Shown piece by piece: positions 16,582 to 25,599 of a stretch of DNA of 64,000 bases. Source of the stretch: IMCC26134_A sp964438755. Its GTDB lineage: Bacteria > Verrucomicrobiota > Verrucomicrobiia > Opitutales > Opitutaceae. Under the pieces are notes generated by a model. It ran no database searches. It saw only the letters and a program-made list of their open reading frames with translations, and was not told the DNA's origin. A program made the position numbers and the translations under genes. Position 1 is the first letter of the stretch, and every line of letters starts with the position of its first letter. The stretch covers positions 77,702 through 141,701 of the forward strand of contig CAYTLL010000004.1 of the NCBI GenBank assembly GCA_964438755.1, written 5' to 3'.

Positions 16582-18165
16582 TCAGACGATGCGAGCCTTC
16601 AGGACGCGGTTACTGATGTTGGCGCGGGCGGTCTCGGCGGAGATGCGCCCCTCTTCGTAAAGCTTGAAAACCGTCGTCTCCATGAGGCACATGCCCTCGC
16701 GTTGACCGGTCTCCAGGATGTTGCGCAGGCCCTGCATCTTGCCCTCGCGGATAAGAGCGGAGACGGCGGGGTTTCCGACGAGGATCTCGCAGGCCAGAAC
16801 GAGTCCGCCGTCGACGCCGGGAAGAAGGCGCTGGCAGACGACGCCGCGAAGACTTTCGGCGACGCTGGCGCGGATCTGCGTCTGCTGCGATGGAGGGAAC
16901 ACGTCGAGCAGGCGGTTGAGCGTGGTGGCGGCGTCGCTCGTGTGCATGGTGCCGATCACGAGGTGGCCGGTCTCGGAAGCGCTGATCGCCATCTCGATCG
17001 TCTCCAAGTCGCGGAGTTCGCCGATGACGATGACGTCCGGGTCCTCGCGAAGCGCGCCCTTGAGCGCGGAGGCGAACGACCTCGTGTGCGGGCCGACCTC
17101 GCGCTGCGTGATGTTGCAGCCGCGGGCGACCTGCACGACCTCGATGGGATCCTCGACCGTGATGACGTGGTCGTTGCGGCGTCCGTTGATCTCGTCGACG
17201 AGCGCGGCGAGCGTGGTGGTCTTGCCCGCGCCCACCGGACCGGTGACGAGGATCAGGCCGTTGTGGTAGGTGAGCAGCTTGAGGACGGCGTCGAGATTGC
17301 GCAGTCCCAGATCGTCGAGCTTCGGAATCTTGGCCGCCACCATGCGATAGGAGCCGGCCGGGCCGCCCTTGTGAAACATCAGGTTCACGCGATAGCGGTT
17401 GCGGGCGTCGAGGGCCAAGGCGTAGTCGAGGTCCTTTCGCTCAAGGTAGAGGGCTCGCTGGTGCGGCGCGAGCAGCACGGTGTTAAGCCGCAAGGCCTCG
17501 TCCCCGCCGAGGATGTGGGACCCGATGGGGCGCAGCACGCGCTGCTGGCGGATGAACGGCGCGGAGCCGGCCGACAAATGAAGATCGCTCACCCCTTCAC
17601 GGGCGCAGGAGCGGAGCAGATCACGCAACATCACCGCCAGCGAGGCGTCGTCCATCCGGGCGATGTCGCCGAACGGAAATCCGTCCAAGCCGCCGACCGG
17701 CGCAGGTTCCCGCCCGGCCGGCTCGGGCTCGGGAATCGACGTGAACGGAGGAACCGTGAGCGGAACGTTGGCGGGAATCGTCGCGAACGCCCCCCCCGGC
17801 ATGCCGGGCGTTCCGGAGAGAACGGAAACACCCGCGCCCGACGGAGCCGAAGCGGAACGATGCAGACTCGGCACCGGCGCCTTCGGCTCCGCGGGGCGCG
17901 GGAGAGGCGAATCGGCCGCCTTGTCCTCGACGAAGGGATCGTCGTCCGGCGGCCCGATCTTTCCCTTCGCCTGCGCCACTCCGGCGGCCAGCTCGAGCGC
18001 CTCGATTTTCGCCTCGGGCACATGGCCGCCGTCGACCAACTCCTGTGCGAAGCCGAGGAGATCGACGTCTTCGCCGAGCTTACGGCGCACCGCGAGGGCG
18101 GACTTCACGTTGAAGATCTCCTGATCGATGCCGAGGCGCGCCAGCCAAACGATGGAAGACTTCAT
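16582..18165 (-). CDS. PilT/PilU-like ATPase with long N-terminal extension
   Basis: A second PilT-family ATPase, 527 residues. Residues 1 to about 190 are an extension absent from PilT: an alpha-helical part (VKSALAVRRKLGEDVDLLGF, HVPEAKIEALELA) followed by a Pro/Ala/Ser-rich linker. The ATPase core follows: SDLHLSAGS, Walker A GPVGAGKTT, Asp box TVEDPIEVVQ, Walker B DVIVIGELRD, His box GTMHTSD, and SALIREGK, which is closer to the PilT consensus than in the neighbour. The ATG before KSSIVWLARL was chosen over an upstream TTG. The helical N-terminus may be a docking domain, but I do not recognise it. The paired genes suggest a PilT/PilU-like retraction pair. Confidence 0.88.
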   Translation of the reverse strand: MKSSIVWLARLGIDQEIFNVKSALAVRRKLGEDVDLLGFAQELVDGGHVPEAKIEALELAAGVAQAKGKIGPPDDDPFVEDKAADSPLPRPAEPKAPVPSLHRSASAPSGAGVSVLSGTPGMPGGAFATIPANVPLTVPPFTSIPEPEPAGREPAPVGGLDGFPFGDIARMDDASLAVMLRDLLRSCAREGVSDLHLSAGSAPFIRQQRVLRPIGSHILGGDEALRLNTVLLAPHQRALYLERKDLDYALALDARNRYRVNLMFHKGGPAGSYRMVAAKIPKLDDLGLRNLDAVLKLLTYHNGLILVTGPVGAGKTTTLAALVDEINGRRNDHVITVEDPIEVVQVARGCNITQREVGPHTRSFASALKGALREDPDVIVIGELRDLETIEMAISASETGHLVIGTMHTSDAATTLNRLLDVFPPSQQTQIRASVAESLRGVVCQRLLPGVDGGLVLACEILVGNPAVSALIREGKMQGLRNILETGQREGMCLMETTVFKLYEEGRISAETARANISNRVLKARIV

Positions 18166-18288
18166 TTTCCCGACCTTCGACAATGCGACCGGGAGTGTAA
18201 AAGAGTTTTCAGGCCCAATCGCGCTTCTTTTCCCTCAGTAAGAACGGGCGCGGCTTTTCACCCGCCTCGCCAAGCGTAAGCTGGCGAA

Positions 18289-19140
18289 ATGTTACACGAC
18301 GCACACAACCACCTTCAGGACGACGCGCTCGAGCCACATCTCCCGCGCATCGCGGAGGCTTGGCCGGGGGTCGCGGGCGCGAGCGGCCTGATGGTGGTGA
18401 ACGGCACGCACCCGACGGACTGGCCCCGGATCGCGGCCCTGGCGGAGCGACACGCGTTTGTTCGCCCCGCGTATGGCATCCATCCGTGGGATGCCGGGGC
18501 GCCGCGTCCGGCCGACTGGAAGGAACAGCTGGCCGCCAAGCTCGACGCCGACCCGCGAGCGACGGTGGGCGAGATCGGCCTGGATCGATGGATCCTCGAA
18601 ATGGCCAGGCCGGACGATCCCCGTCTCGCGGGGGTCCGACGCGCGTCGATGCCGGAGCAGATTGAGATTTTTCTCGAGCAGCTTCTTCTCGCGACATCCC
18701 GAGATCGGGCGGCCACGATCCACTGTCTCCACGCTTACGACGACCTGCTTCCTCTGCTTCGCCACCGGCCGCTTCCAGCCCGCGGCTTTTTGCTCCACGC
18801 GTTTGGCGGGCCGCCCGGGCTCGTGCCCGAGCTTGTCGGCCTGGGTGCCTACTTCTCCTTCAATCCCTCCTTTCTCGACCCGCGCAAAGCGCGCCAACGG
18901 GATACGTTCAAGCTCATCCCCCCCGACCGTCTGCTCTGCGAGACCGACGCGCCCGCGATGCTTCCGCCACAAGCTTGGCGCACACACAAACTGCCCCCGT
19001 CCGCGGACGGATCTCCGGTAAACCATCCCGGCAATATCGAGGCCGCCTACGCCGGTCTGGCGGCCCTACGAGGCGAAGATACCGCATCGCTCGCCCAACG
19101 GGTGGCGGAAAATTTCCACCGGCTTTTTTCCGCGCGATGA
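18289..19140 (+). CDS. TatD-family metal-dependent hydrolase
   Basis: A 283-residue TIM-barrel hydrolase of the TatD type. Metal-site motifs are present: DAHNHLQD at the N-terminus, GEIGLD (position of the bridging glutamate), a histidine in TIHCLHAYDD, LHAFGG and the final aspartate in CETDAPAM. TatD proteins are metal-dependent nucleases or, in some groups, D-aminoacyl hydrolases. The sequence is diverged at its N-terminus (MLHDAHNHL instead of M-DTH-H), so the exact activity is not assured. It is followed 49 bases later by the sulfotransferase gene on the same strand. Confidence 0.86.
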   Translation: MLHDAHNHLQDDALEPHLPRIAEAWPGVAGASGLMVVNGTHPTDWPRIAALAERHAFVRPAYGIHPWDAGAPRPADWKEQLAAKLDADPRATVGEIGLDRWILEMARPDDPRLAGVRRASMPEQIEIFLEQLLLATSRDRAATIHCLHAYDDLLPLLRHRPLPARGFLLHAFGGPPGLVPELVGLGAYFSFNPSFLDPRKARQRDTFKLIPPDRLLCETDAPAMLPPQAWRTHKLPPSADGSPVNHPGNIEAAYAGLAALRGEDTASLAQRVAENFHRLFSAR

Positions 19141-19189
19141 CAGCCCGCTGTTTTTAACTGCCCCGTCACGTTTCCCGTCGAACCCCGAC

Positions 19190-20491
19190 ATGCCGCTTCG
19201 TTTCATGTCCGAAACCACCGCCGCGCCCTCTCGATTTCTCGCCTGGGCCGCAGGCGATCACGAGGCCATGGAACGACTCCTCGCCGAACAGGATCCGTCT
19301 CGTTTCGAGGAAACCTGCCGCGAACTCGCCGACGCGCACCGGATACCGCTTCAGGCGGGCGAAATCGCCGCGGCCGTCGCGGCGTCGCGGAGAGCATGGG
19401 GGCAGCGTCATCTACCGGAGCCCGTGGTGTCGGGCCACTCTCGACCGAGCGCGCGCGAGTCCGCCCTTCCGCCTGCGGACTGGTTTCCCGTCCACCTTCA
19501 CACCCACGCCAGCCCGGCGGTCCTCGAATGGGCGCGCTTTGGACCGCGCCGGCTTTTCGATCCCTTTTTTGAACAAAGCGCAGGCGCCGCCTTGCGCGCT
19601 CCCGGCGCGCTGCTTTTTCCCTGGCGCGGCACGGTGGACGCGCTGGAGGACGAAATCGGCGACGCGCAACCGGAGCTCGCGCCGGCCGGGTTCGTGTTTC
19701 ACCTGTCCCGCTGCGGCTCGACCCTGCTTGCGCAAGTGCTCGCGGCGAGCCCGCGAAACCGGGTGCTGTCCGAGGCGCCTCCCATCGACCAACTCCTCGC
19801 GCACGACGCCGGGATCGGCCTGCCCCGCGAGCGGCGCATCCGCAGGCTGCGGGCCGTGGTCAACGCCTACGCCCGAAAGCGCGCCGGAGACGAAAGCCGC
19901 CTGTTCATAAAATGGGACGCCTGGCATACCCTTCATCTGGATCTCATCCAGGCGGCGTTCCCGCGCACACCGTGGGTCTACCTTCACCGCGACCCGGTGG
20001 AGATCCTTGTCTCACAGCGACGGCAACGTGGTTACCAATTTCTGCCGGGGGCGATGGATCCGCGCCCCTTCGGCATCGCGCCGGAAGAAATCCCGGCCTG
20101 CGACCTGGATCGCTACACCGCGCGTGTGCTTGGAGCGAGCGCGGCCGCGGCGACAAGGGCGCTCGCCAACCCCGCCTCGCCCGCCTTCGCGGTGGACTAT
20201 CCGGATCTGCGCGAGCGAATACCCGGCCTTCTGCGACACTCCTTCGGTTTGTCCGACACCGACGCGCAGGAATGGTCCGCGGTGCAGGAGGCGCTCACGC
20301 GAAACGCGAAGAACCCGCGGATCCCGTTCTCCGACGACAGCGAGCAAAAGCGACGTGAGGCGGACGAGACGCTTCGCACGCTCGCGGAAACCTGGCTCGG
20401 GGAAAGCCGGCGCGCACTGCTTAGGCACCGAAACATCGCGGACGCCGACACCCCCGGCGGCGCAGATCGGCACCACTCCGCTAACGCCTAA
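19190..20491 (+). CDS. PAPS-dependent sulfotransferase family protein
   Basis: A 433-residue protein whose second half is a sulfotransferase domain. The 5'-phosphosulfate loop is FHLSRCGSTLLAQVL (about 170-184) and the 3'-phosphate site is WVYLHRDPVEILVSQ. The N-terminal 150 residues precede it and I cannot assign them. The family moves sulfate from PAPS to a hydroxyl or amine; the acceptor is unknown. The gene converges on an aspartyl/asparaginyl beta-hydroxylase-like gene, and the pair is treated as a candidate joint modification system in the findings. Start: the first ATG; an alternative ATG five codons later (MSETTAAP) is possible. Confidence 0.85.
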   Translation: MPLRFMSETTAAPSRFLAWAAGDHEAMERLLAEQDPSRFEETCRELADAHRIPLQAGEIAAAVAASRRAWGQRHLPEPVVSGHSRPSARESALPPADWFPVHLHTHASPAVLEWARFGPRRLFDPFFEQSAGAALRAPGALLFPWRGTVDALEDEIGDAQPELAPAGFVFHLSRCGSTLLAQVLAASPRNRVLSEAPPIDQLLAHDAGIGLPRERRIRRLRAVVNAYARKRAGDESRLFIKWDAWHTLHLDLIQAAFPRTPWVYLHRDPVEILVSQRRQRGYQFLPGAMDPRPFGIAPEEIPACDLDRYTARVLGASAAAATRALANPASPAFAVDYPDLRERIPGLLRHSFGLSDTDAQEWSAVQEALTRNAKNPRIPFSDDSEQKRREADETLRTLAETWLGESRRALLRHRNIADADTPGGADRHHSANA

Positions 20492-20744
20492 CTTTTTGTG
20501 GAGTGAAGGACTCCGTCCCCGTCGCGACGAACCTACTGATCCCGAAAGTCGGACACAGCGGTCCGCCCTGCATCGGATCATATCCCCACCGAGAGTCTTG
20601 ACGAAGCAATGCCAAAGTCTGCGGGCACCCACGGTCCGGCCGCATTCGACGCGCCCGTCGCGAGCAAGGACACGGAGGCCCGCGATTCAAAAATGGGGAA
20701 AACAGGAGCCCCGCTCGCAGACGGTTCGAGACGTCGCGCCCCCG

Positions 20745-21392
20745 TCAGTCGGAACGCGCCTTCGTCGCCTCGGCGCGGGCGGCCTCCAAGATCTCATCAC
20801 GCAGCCAATCATTCACCACGCAGTCGATCGTCAGATGCACGCGATCACCGTCGCCGTCGTTATGAACGCTGTGCAGCTCGGTGAAATCATTATACCAGCA
20901 CTCGCCGGGATTCATGACGACCCGCTTTCCGGCCACCATGAAGCGCACCTCGGGATTCGTCGTGATCGGGATATGGAGGCGCAATTCCCCGTCCTCCAAC
21001 CGAAGCCGGTAGTCCCGGTGCTCCTTTACCACCGAACGCGGACGCACGCGCAGAAAACGAACCGCGAGCTTCGGGCAGGGAAACGAATCCACGACCGCGG
21101 CGATGTAGGGACAGCGGGCCATCAGCGGCGTGTCGTAAAAATCGGTGCGGGTCGGATCCGGGTAGATCTTGGAAGCGTCACCCCCGATGGCGCGCAACGC
21201 GACGACGCTCCAGTCGCCCTCGTAGTAGCGGGTGTTGAAATGAGGCACGAAATCGGCGGCGACTATGCGGGCGAGATCCGCCTGCAGACGCGCCACATCA
21301 AATCGCGACCGCAGCTTGAGACTGGCGGGCACCGCCGTCGGCGCAACACACGCGGACAAGGAAGCCGCGATGCGGCATGAATCGTCTGACAT
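20745..21392 (-). CDS. Aspartyl/asparaginyl beta-hydroxylase-like 2-oxoglutarate oxygenase
   Basis: A 215-residue cupin-fold dioxygenase of the AspH family. Predicted Fe(II) ligands are H125 (KEHRDY) and H177 (HSVHNDG), with R184 (GDRVHLTIDC) as the 2-oxoglutarate contact; D127 also sits in the first motif, although AspH itself uses only two histidines. The middle segment HIPITTNPEVRFMVAGKRV and MNPGECWYND match the family. It probably hydroxylates a protein or peptide side chain, or a small molecule, using O2 and 2-oxoglutarate. No TPR or membrane domain is attached, as in other bacterial versions. It faces the sulfotransferase tail to tail across 253 bases with no identified feature. Confidence 0.88.
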   Translation of the reverse strand: MSDDSCRIAASLSACVAPTAVPASLKLRSRFDVARLQADLARIVAADFVPHFNTRYYEGDWSVVALRAIGGDASKIYPDPTRTDFYDTPLMARCPYIAAVVDSFPCPKLAVRFLRVRPRSVVKEHRDYRLRLEDGELRLHIPITTNPEVRFMVAGKRVVMNPGECWYNDFTELHSVHNDGDGDRVHLTIDCVVNDWLRDEILEAARAEATKARSD

Positions 21393-21561
21393 GGAAGAGA
21401 GGGATGAACCGACCTTTGATTAAATCGTCCGGGCAGAGCCCCGGCGTTTCAGATGCGCCCAGCCCGATCCTTATTCAGCTCCGATCGCTCGCCTGCGCGA
21501 GGAAGCAAGACCGCCAAGAGCACAGACGCAGCGAAACGTCAGGGTGAAACCTCGAGGCGAC

Positions 21562-24294
21562 CTACTCCGTGATCTGGGCGTTGACGCGGAAGAAGCGGGT
21601 TTTCTCGGCCGCCACCGACACGGGACAGGGAACGCTCACGACCTCATACAATCCGTCGGTGGCGAGCACGGTCGGGCTTTCCGCGACGTTTTCCCACGTC
21701 GCGAGATCGGCGCCAAACTGGCCCGCGTAGGTGATGCCCTCGGTGAACGCCGAGGCGCGACGCAGGAAGAGGGCACGGAGCTCTGTTCCCGTTCCCGACG
21801 GCGCGAACACCAGGATGGGATTGCCATAGGTGGAGAGAGCGCCCCCTCCGGCCAGGCTTCCGACATAGGAGAGCGAAGGAGGACCGGAGGCTCCGCTCCG
21901 CGGGTTCGTGCCAAAAGCGAATTCGATCAAGTTCGCCAAGCCATCGGAGTCGGGATCGGCGAGCGCGCCGCTGACGCCAGGTTCGGACAGCTCCGCGCCG
22001 GAGAAGTTCTCCAGACGCCAGTCGTCGTAGACCAACTTCCGGACGGTCAAGGTGCCATCGGCGAAATTGAAGCCGTAGTTGGCCGCGCTCAGCGTGCCGA
22101 TCGAGGCCGAGATCGCGTAGGCTCCAGGGTTGCTGGCCGTGGAGGCCGGAGTGCTCAACGCAGGAGCCCCGGAAAGCACCGCGCTCGTATCGCCGCCGAC
22201 GAAGCCGCTGATCGAGGCGGTAAGCGTCGGGTTGGCGTAACCGTAGGGGCGGATTTTGTTGTCCGCCGAAACCAGGAGCGCGACCGGAGCGACGGTCAGC
22301 GTGCCCGACGCTTCGCCCTGATAATTCGCGTCGCTGATCGTCCCCACCACCACGTAGGTTCCCGCATTGGTCGGCGCCGATCCGGAACCGTCATACGTGA
22401 AGTGAACCGTCAATCCGCCTGGCGAAGTCGTCGCCGTCGCCACCCGCGCGCCGCCGGAGTAGGTCTGGCTCAGGCCGCCCAAGTTCACGGTCGCGGTCGC
22501 CTTTGCGATGCCCAGGCCAAGGGTCGCGGAGCCGATGTTTCCGGCCGCATCCGTGGCGCTTATCGTGACGGAAAACGATCCCGCCTGGGTCGGAACGCCG
22601 TCGATGACGCCCGAAACCGGGTTGACGGAAAGACCCGGGGGCAAGCCGGACGCCGCGAAGGAAACCGGCGAGCCCGAGGCGGTGATCGTATAGCCAAACG
22701 AAACGTTGTAGGTGCCGCTCGCGGTGGTGGCGCTGGTGATCACGGGCGCGGCGTTATCGACGACAAACGTGGTCGCCGGTCCGGCGGCCGCGGCGAGATT
22801 CCCGGCGGTATCGCCGGCCGTGCCCGCGGCGACGCTGATACCCAGGCTTCCGTTTCCGGCGATGGACGAAAGAGTGATGGTCCGGGTCGAGCCGGTGCCC
22901 GAAACGGAGACGCCGCCCGCGGACGCGGTGCCCGTCGTATTCACGGTCACGTTGGCCGAGCCCAGGGAAACGGTGTCCTGCCCGGCATAGCTGACGGTAT
23001 AGCTGACCGGTCCGCTCCGGGTGAGCGACGTGGAGGGAGCCCCGATCGTGATCGTGGGCGCGGCGGCGTCGATGGTGACGGCGAGCGCGGACGAAGCGGC
23101 GCTCGTTCCGGCCAGATTGGTGGCCGTGGCGGTGATCGAATAGGCGCCGTCCGCCAAAGACGACGTGGTGACGGAATAATTGCCCCCCGTGGCGACGCCG
23201 GAGCCGACGGAGACGCCATTGCGAAGGATCGCCACGGTGCTGCCCGACTCGGCGGTGCCGGTGAACGTGGGCGTGGAATCGTTGGTGATGTTGTCCGTGC
23301 CGGAGGCTCCGGTGTCGCTGGCGGTGGAGAGGTCGGGGACGGAGGGGACGCCGGGAACGACATCGCCGCCCTCGAGCGACACGTCGTTGTAGAGCGAGCC
23401 GCTGGTGGGGCCGATCAAAACGGTGCGGCCGCCGCCACCGAGGTTGAAACGCAGGATGCCTTGCGCGGCGACCGCGGCGCTCGCGTCCGCGACGTAGATG
23501 TAACCCGCCGAGGGGTCGACCGCCAGGCCGCCCGGCTGGGCGAAATTGGCGGCATCCGACGCCAGCGTGACCAAGCCGCTGCCGTCGAGGTTGGCCGACT
23601 TCAACGCATCCAGGGACGTGGTGGCGCTGCCTTGCGTGAAATAGATCTTCGATCCGGCGACGGCGACGTCGTTGTAGATGGAGGAGGCGGTCGGCGCCAC
23701 GACCACGGTTCGACCGCTCCCGTTCAGATTGAAGCGGATGATCCCGCCACCGCCGACCAAGGCGTCCGCGACGTAAATATATCCCGCGCCCACGTCGACC
23801 GCCACGCCGCCGGGCTGGGCGAAATTCGCGGCGTCGGAAGCCAGCGTGGTGACGTTGCTGCCATCCAGATTCGCCGACTTAAGCGCATCGAGGGAGGTGG
23901 TCGCGCTGCCTTGCACAAAGTAGATCTTGGAGCCCGCCACCGCGACGTCGTTGTAAATGGCGGAGGCCGTGGCGGGGATCACCACCGTCCGCCCCGTTCC
24001 GTTCAGGTTGTAGCGGATGATGCCACCGCCCCCGACCAAGGCGTCCGCGACGTAGACATAGCCGTTGGTCGAGTCGACCGCGATGCCCTTGGGCTGGCTG
24101 AAATTGGCCGCGTCGTTGGCGAGGACGCTCACGCTTGAACCATCGAGGTTCGCCTTTTTGAGCGCATCCAGGGACGTCGTCGCGCTGCCTTGGGTGAAAA
24201 ACAGGCCGGCGCTCGCCGCAGAGGGCAATGCGGCCAGGGAAAAGAGGCCGGCGCCAAGCGCGGCTAAAGACGGGAAAAAAGAGACGCGTTTCAT
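21562..24294 (-). CDS. Large secreted repeat protein (propeller-like repeats, Ig-like and MBG-like domains)
   Basis: A 910-residue secreted protein. A signal peptide (residues 1-29, ending SAASAG) is followed by three tandem units of 93 residues (30-308) with the phrases QGSATTSLDAL and YIYVADALVGGGGI, which look like beta-propeller blades. Then come a bacterial Ig-like domain (PTFTGTAESGSTVAILRNG), a second beta domain, a putative Ig domain (SGLPPGLSVNPVSGVIDG), MBG-like modules (SADNKIRPYGYANPTL) and a C-terminal module with a calcium-binding-like loop DPDSDGLANLIEF ending TRFFRVNAQITE. Function is unknown; adhesion or surface display is plausible. The start is the ATG at MKRVSFFPSL. The preceding gene on the strand is the tail-collar protein, 91 bases upstream. 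Confidence 0.85.
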   Translation of the reverse strand: MKRVSFFPSLAALGAGLFSLAALPSAASAGLFFTQGSATTSLDALKKANLDGSSVSVLANDAANFSQPKGIAVDSTNGYVYVADALVGGGGIIRYNLNGTGRTVVIPATASAIYNDVAVAGSKIYFVQGSATTSLDALKSANLDGSNVTTLASDAANFAQPGGVAVDVGAGYIYVADALVGGGGIIRFNLNGSGRTVVVAPTASSIYNDVAVAGSKIYFTQGSATTSLDALKSANLDGSGLVTLASDAANFAQPGGLAVDPSAGYIYVADASAAVAAQGILRFNLGGGGRTVLIGPTSGSLYNDVSLEGGDVVPGVPSVPDLSTASDTGASGTDNITNDSTPTFTGTAESGSTVAILRNGVSVGSGVATGGNYSVTTSSLADGAYSITATATNLAGTSAASSALAVTIDAAAPTITIGAPSTSLTRSGPVSYTVSYAGQDTVSLGSANVTVNTTGTASAGGVSVSGTGSTRTITLSSIAGNGSLGISVAAGTAGDTAGNLAAAAGPATTFVVDNAAPVITSATTASGTYNVSFGYTITASGSPVSFAASGLPPGLSVNPVSGVIDGVPTQAGSFSVTISATDAAGNIGSATLGLGIAKATATVNLGGLSQTYSGGARVATATTSPGGLTVHFTYDGSGSAPTNAGTYVVVGTISDANYQGEASGTLTVAPVALLVSADNKIRPYGYANPTLTASISGFVGGDTSAVLSGAPALSTPASTASNPGAYAISASIGTLSAANYGFNFADGTLTVRKLVYDDWRLENFSGAELSEPGVSGALADPDSDGLANLIEFAFGTNPRSGASGPPSLSYVGSLAGGGALSTYGNPILVFAPSGTGTELRALFLRRASAFTEGITYAGQFGADLATWENVAESPTVLATDGLYEVVSVPCPVSVAAEKTRFFRVNAQITE
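23371..24207 (-). repeat. Three tandem 279-base coding repeats
   Basis: The 5' part of the large secreted-protein gene has three tandem in-frame copies of a 279-base unit (93 codons). The first two copies keep long identical blocks, for instance around 24031 and 23752, exactly 279 bases apart. The third is more diverged. The arrangement is prone to recombinational gain or loss of units. Confidence 0.85.
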
Positions 24295-24385
24295 GGGCGA
24301 TCCAGGGTCGGAAGGTTCTCGGGAAAAAGCGGGCGACGGCAAAAGGAGCCGGGGAGCGTGGTCCCGCGGCTCCTTGAAGGGGGCG

Positions 24386-24910
24386 TCAGTTGCGCGAGGG
24401 ATAAATGCCCTCGAGCGCGATGATGAAGTTGATCGCGAGGAACGGGGACATGTTCGAGTGGGGCTGGCTGCCGCCGGCGACACCGATCGTCACGGGGTTC
24501 ATGGTGGCGTTGATCGGAGACGCGACGAAGTTGAAGGTCGTTCCGCCTTGGTCGGCCGCGAGCACGTTGCCCTCCGGGGTTCCTTGGTCCGCCTGGACGT
24601 TGCTGCAAACCAGCGCGTGATTATGCGCCGGCATCTGATTGCTCAAAAGCGTCACGGTTTCCGTGCCCCCTTGTTCGCCCAGCGCGCGCGGGCTCAAACC
24701 CGGCCCCTGCCCCTGCTGCATCGGATAACGTCCGCGCAAATCGGGAAGAGCGAAAGTGGTCTGGCCGTTGCCGCCGTAAGTGACGCCCAAGATGCTGAAA
24801 AGCGCGGTGTTTTGGGCGATGGCGAGGATCTGGCCCTGACAGAATTGCCATCCGCGAGGGGCAAAATTGCCGGCAAAGATACGAATTTCACCGATGAAGG
24901 GTTCGGACAT
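24386..24910 (-). CDS. Phage tail-collar-like (MdpB-type) protein
   Basis: A 174-residue protein of the phage tail-collar / microcystin-dependent-protein group. The N-terminus MSEPFIGEIRIFAGNFAPRG and the phrases FCQGQILAIAQNTALFS, GVTYGGNGQTTFALPDLRGR and QMPAHNHA are the family hallmarks, and it ends FLAINFIIALEGIYPSRN. Despite the name there are no other phage genes nearby. These proteins occur in small non-phage clusters in many bacteria, and their role is unknown. The large secreted repeat protein follows on the same strand, and a GNAT acetyltransferase is divergent, 140 bases away. The start ATG is fixed by the conserved MSEPFIGEI. Confidence 0.9.
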   Translation of the reverse strand: MSEPFIGEIRIFAGNFAPRGWQFCQGQILAIAQNTALFSILGVTYGGNGQTTFALPDLRGRYPMQQGQGPGLSPRALGEQGGTETVTLLSNQMPAHNHALVCSNVQADQGTPEGNVLAADQGGTTFNFVASPINATMNPVTIGVAGGSQPHSNMSPFLAINFIIALEGIYPSRN

Positions 24911-25049
24911 GATGAGGCCTTGGATAGGAGGTTGCGGGTTATGCGTGGGAAATCGCCGCCCGGACGGATGGCGAAAGGGGGATCGGCGAGCGGACGCGCG
25001 CGGCTTTCTGGATTGCGGCGGAAGGCCGGTCCGACGAAGCCACGGGCGA

Positions 25050-25553
25050 GTGACTAAAAAAGCCGCCAAGAAGCTTCCGGAATTTTCGCTCCGCCCCGCC
25101 GCTCCGCCCGACGAGGCGTTTCTGCTGCGAATCTACGCCGACGTTCGCGCGCGCGAGCTGGCCGGCACGGGCTGGGACGCCGCGCAACGCGACGCCTTTC
25201 TCCGCCAGCAATTCCAAGCCCGGCGCGCCGATCACCGCGCCCGCTTTTTCGGCGCGGAGGAATCCATCGTCGTGATCGAGGGCACGGACGCCGGCGTGTG
25301 GATGGTGTGGCGAAACGCGGCCGAGATCCGTCTCGTGAACATCGAGCTCCGCCCCGAGCAAAGAGGGCGAGGAGTCGGAGGCGCCTTGATCCGAGGCTTG
25401 CTCCGCGAGGGTAAGGAAAGACGCGTGCCCGTGACCCTCGGCGTGCGAACGGACAACTTGCCCGCGCAAAGACTTTACCGGCGCCTCGGGTTTATTCCCA
25501 GACAGACGGAAGCCGGTTACCTCCGCATGGAAGCACCCCCGGGGCTGGTGTAA
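25050..25553 (+). CDS. GNAT-family N-acetyltransferase
   Basis: A 167-residue GNAT. The acetyl-CoA signature is LRPEQRGRGVGGALIRGLL (Q/R-x-x-G-x-G/A), followed by the beta5-alpha4 region VRTDNLPAQRLYRRLGFIP. It starts with a GTG (VTKKAAKKLPEF), since no in-frame ATG lies close to the homologous region; upstream codons are low complexity. The acceptor is unknown. Its position, divergent from the tail-collar gene, recurs in my recollection of other tail-collar clusters, so a functional link is possible but inferred. Confidence 0.85.
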   Translation: MTKKAAKKLPEFSLRPAAPPDEAFLLRIYADVRARELAGTGWDAAQRDAFLRQQFQARRADHRARFFGAEESIVVIEGTDAGVWMVWRNAAEIRLVNIELRPEQRGRGVGGALIRGLLREGKERRVPVTLGVRTDNLPAQRLYRRLGFIPRQTEAGYLRMEAPPGLV

Positions 25554-25599
25554 GAAATCTCTGGGCTCCGCCATTAGTGCAACTTCCTGTCGGCGAAGT

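Noticed and set aside
21544..24138. A plus-strand frame of about 860 codons opposite the large secreted protein
   Set aside because: Arg/Gly/Ala-rich translation with no motif; it is the complement of the beta-rich repeat protein.
24386..24910. Prophage remnant suggested by the tail-collar protein
   Set aside because: No integrase, capsid, terminase or other tail gene is nearby, and the family is common outside phages.
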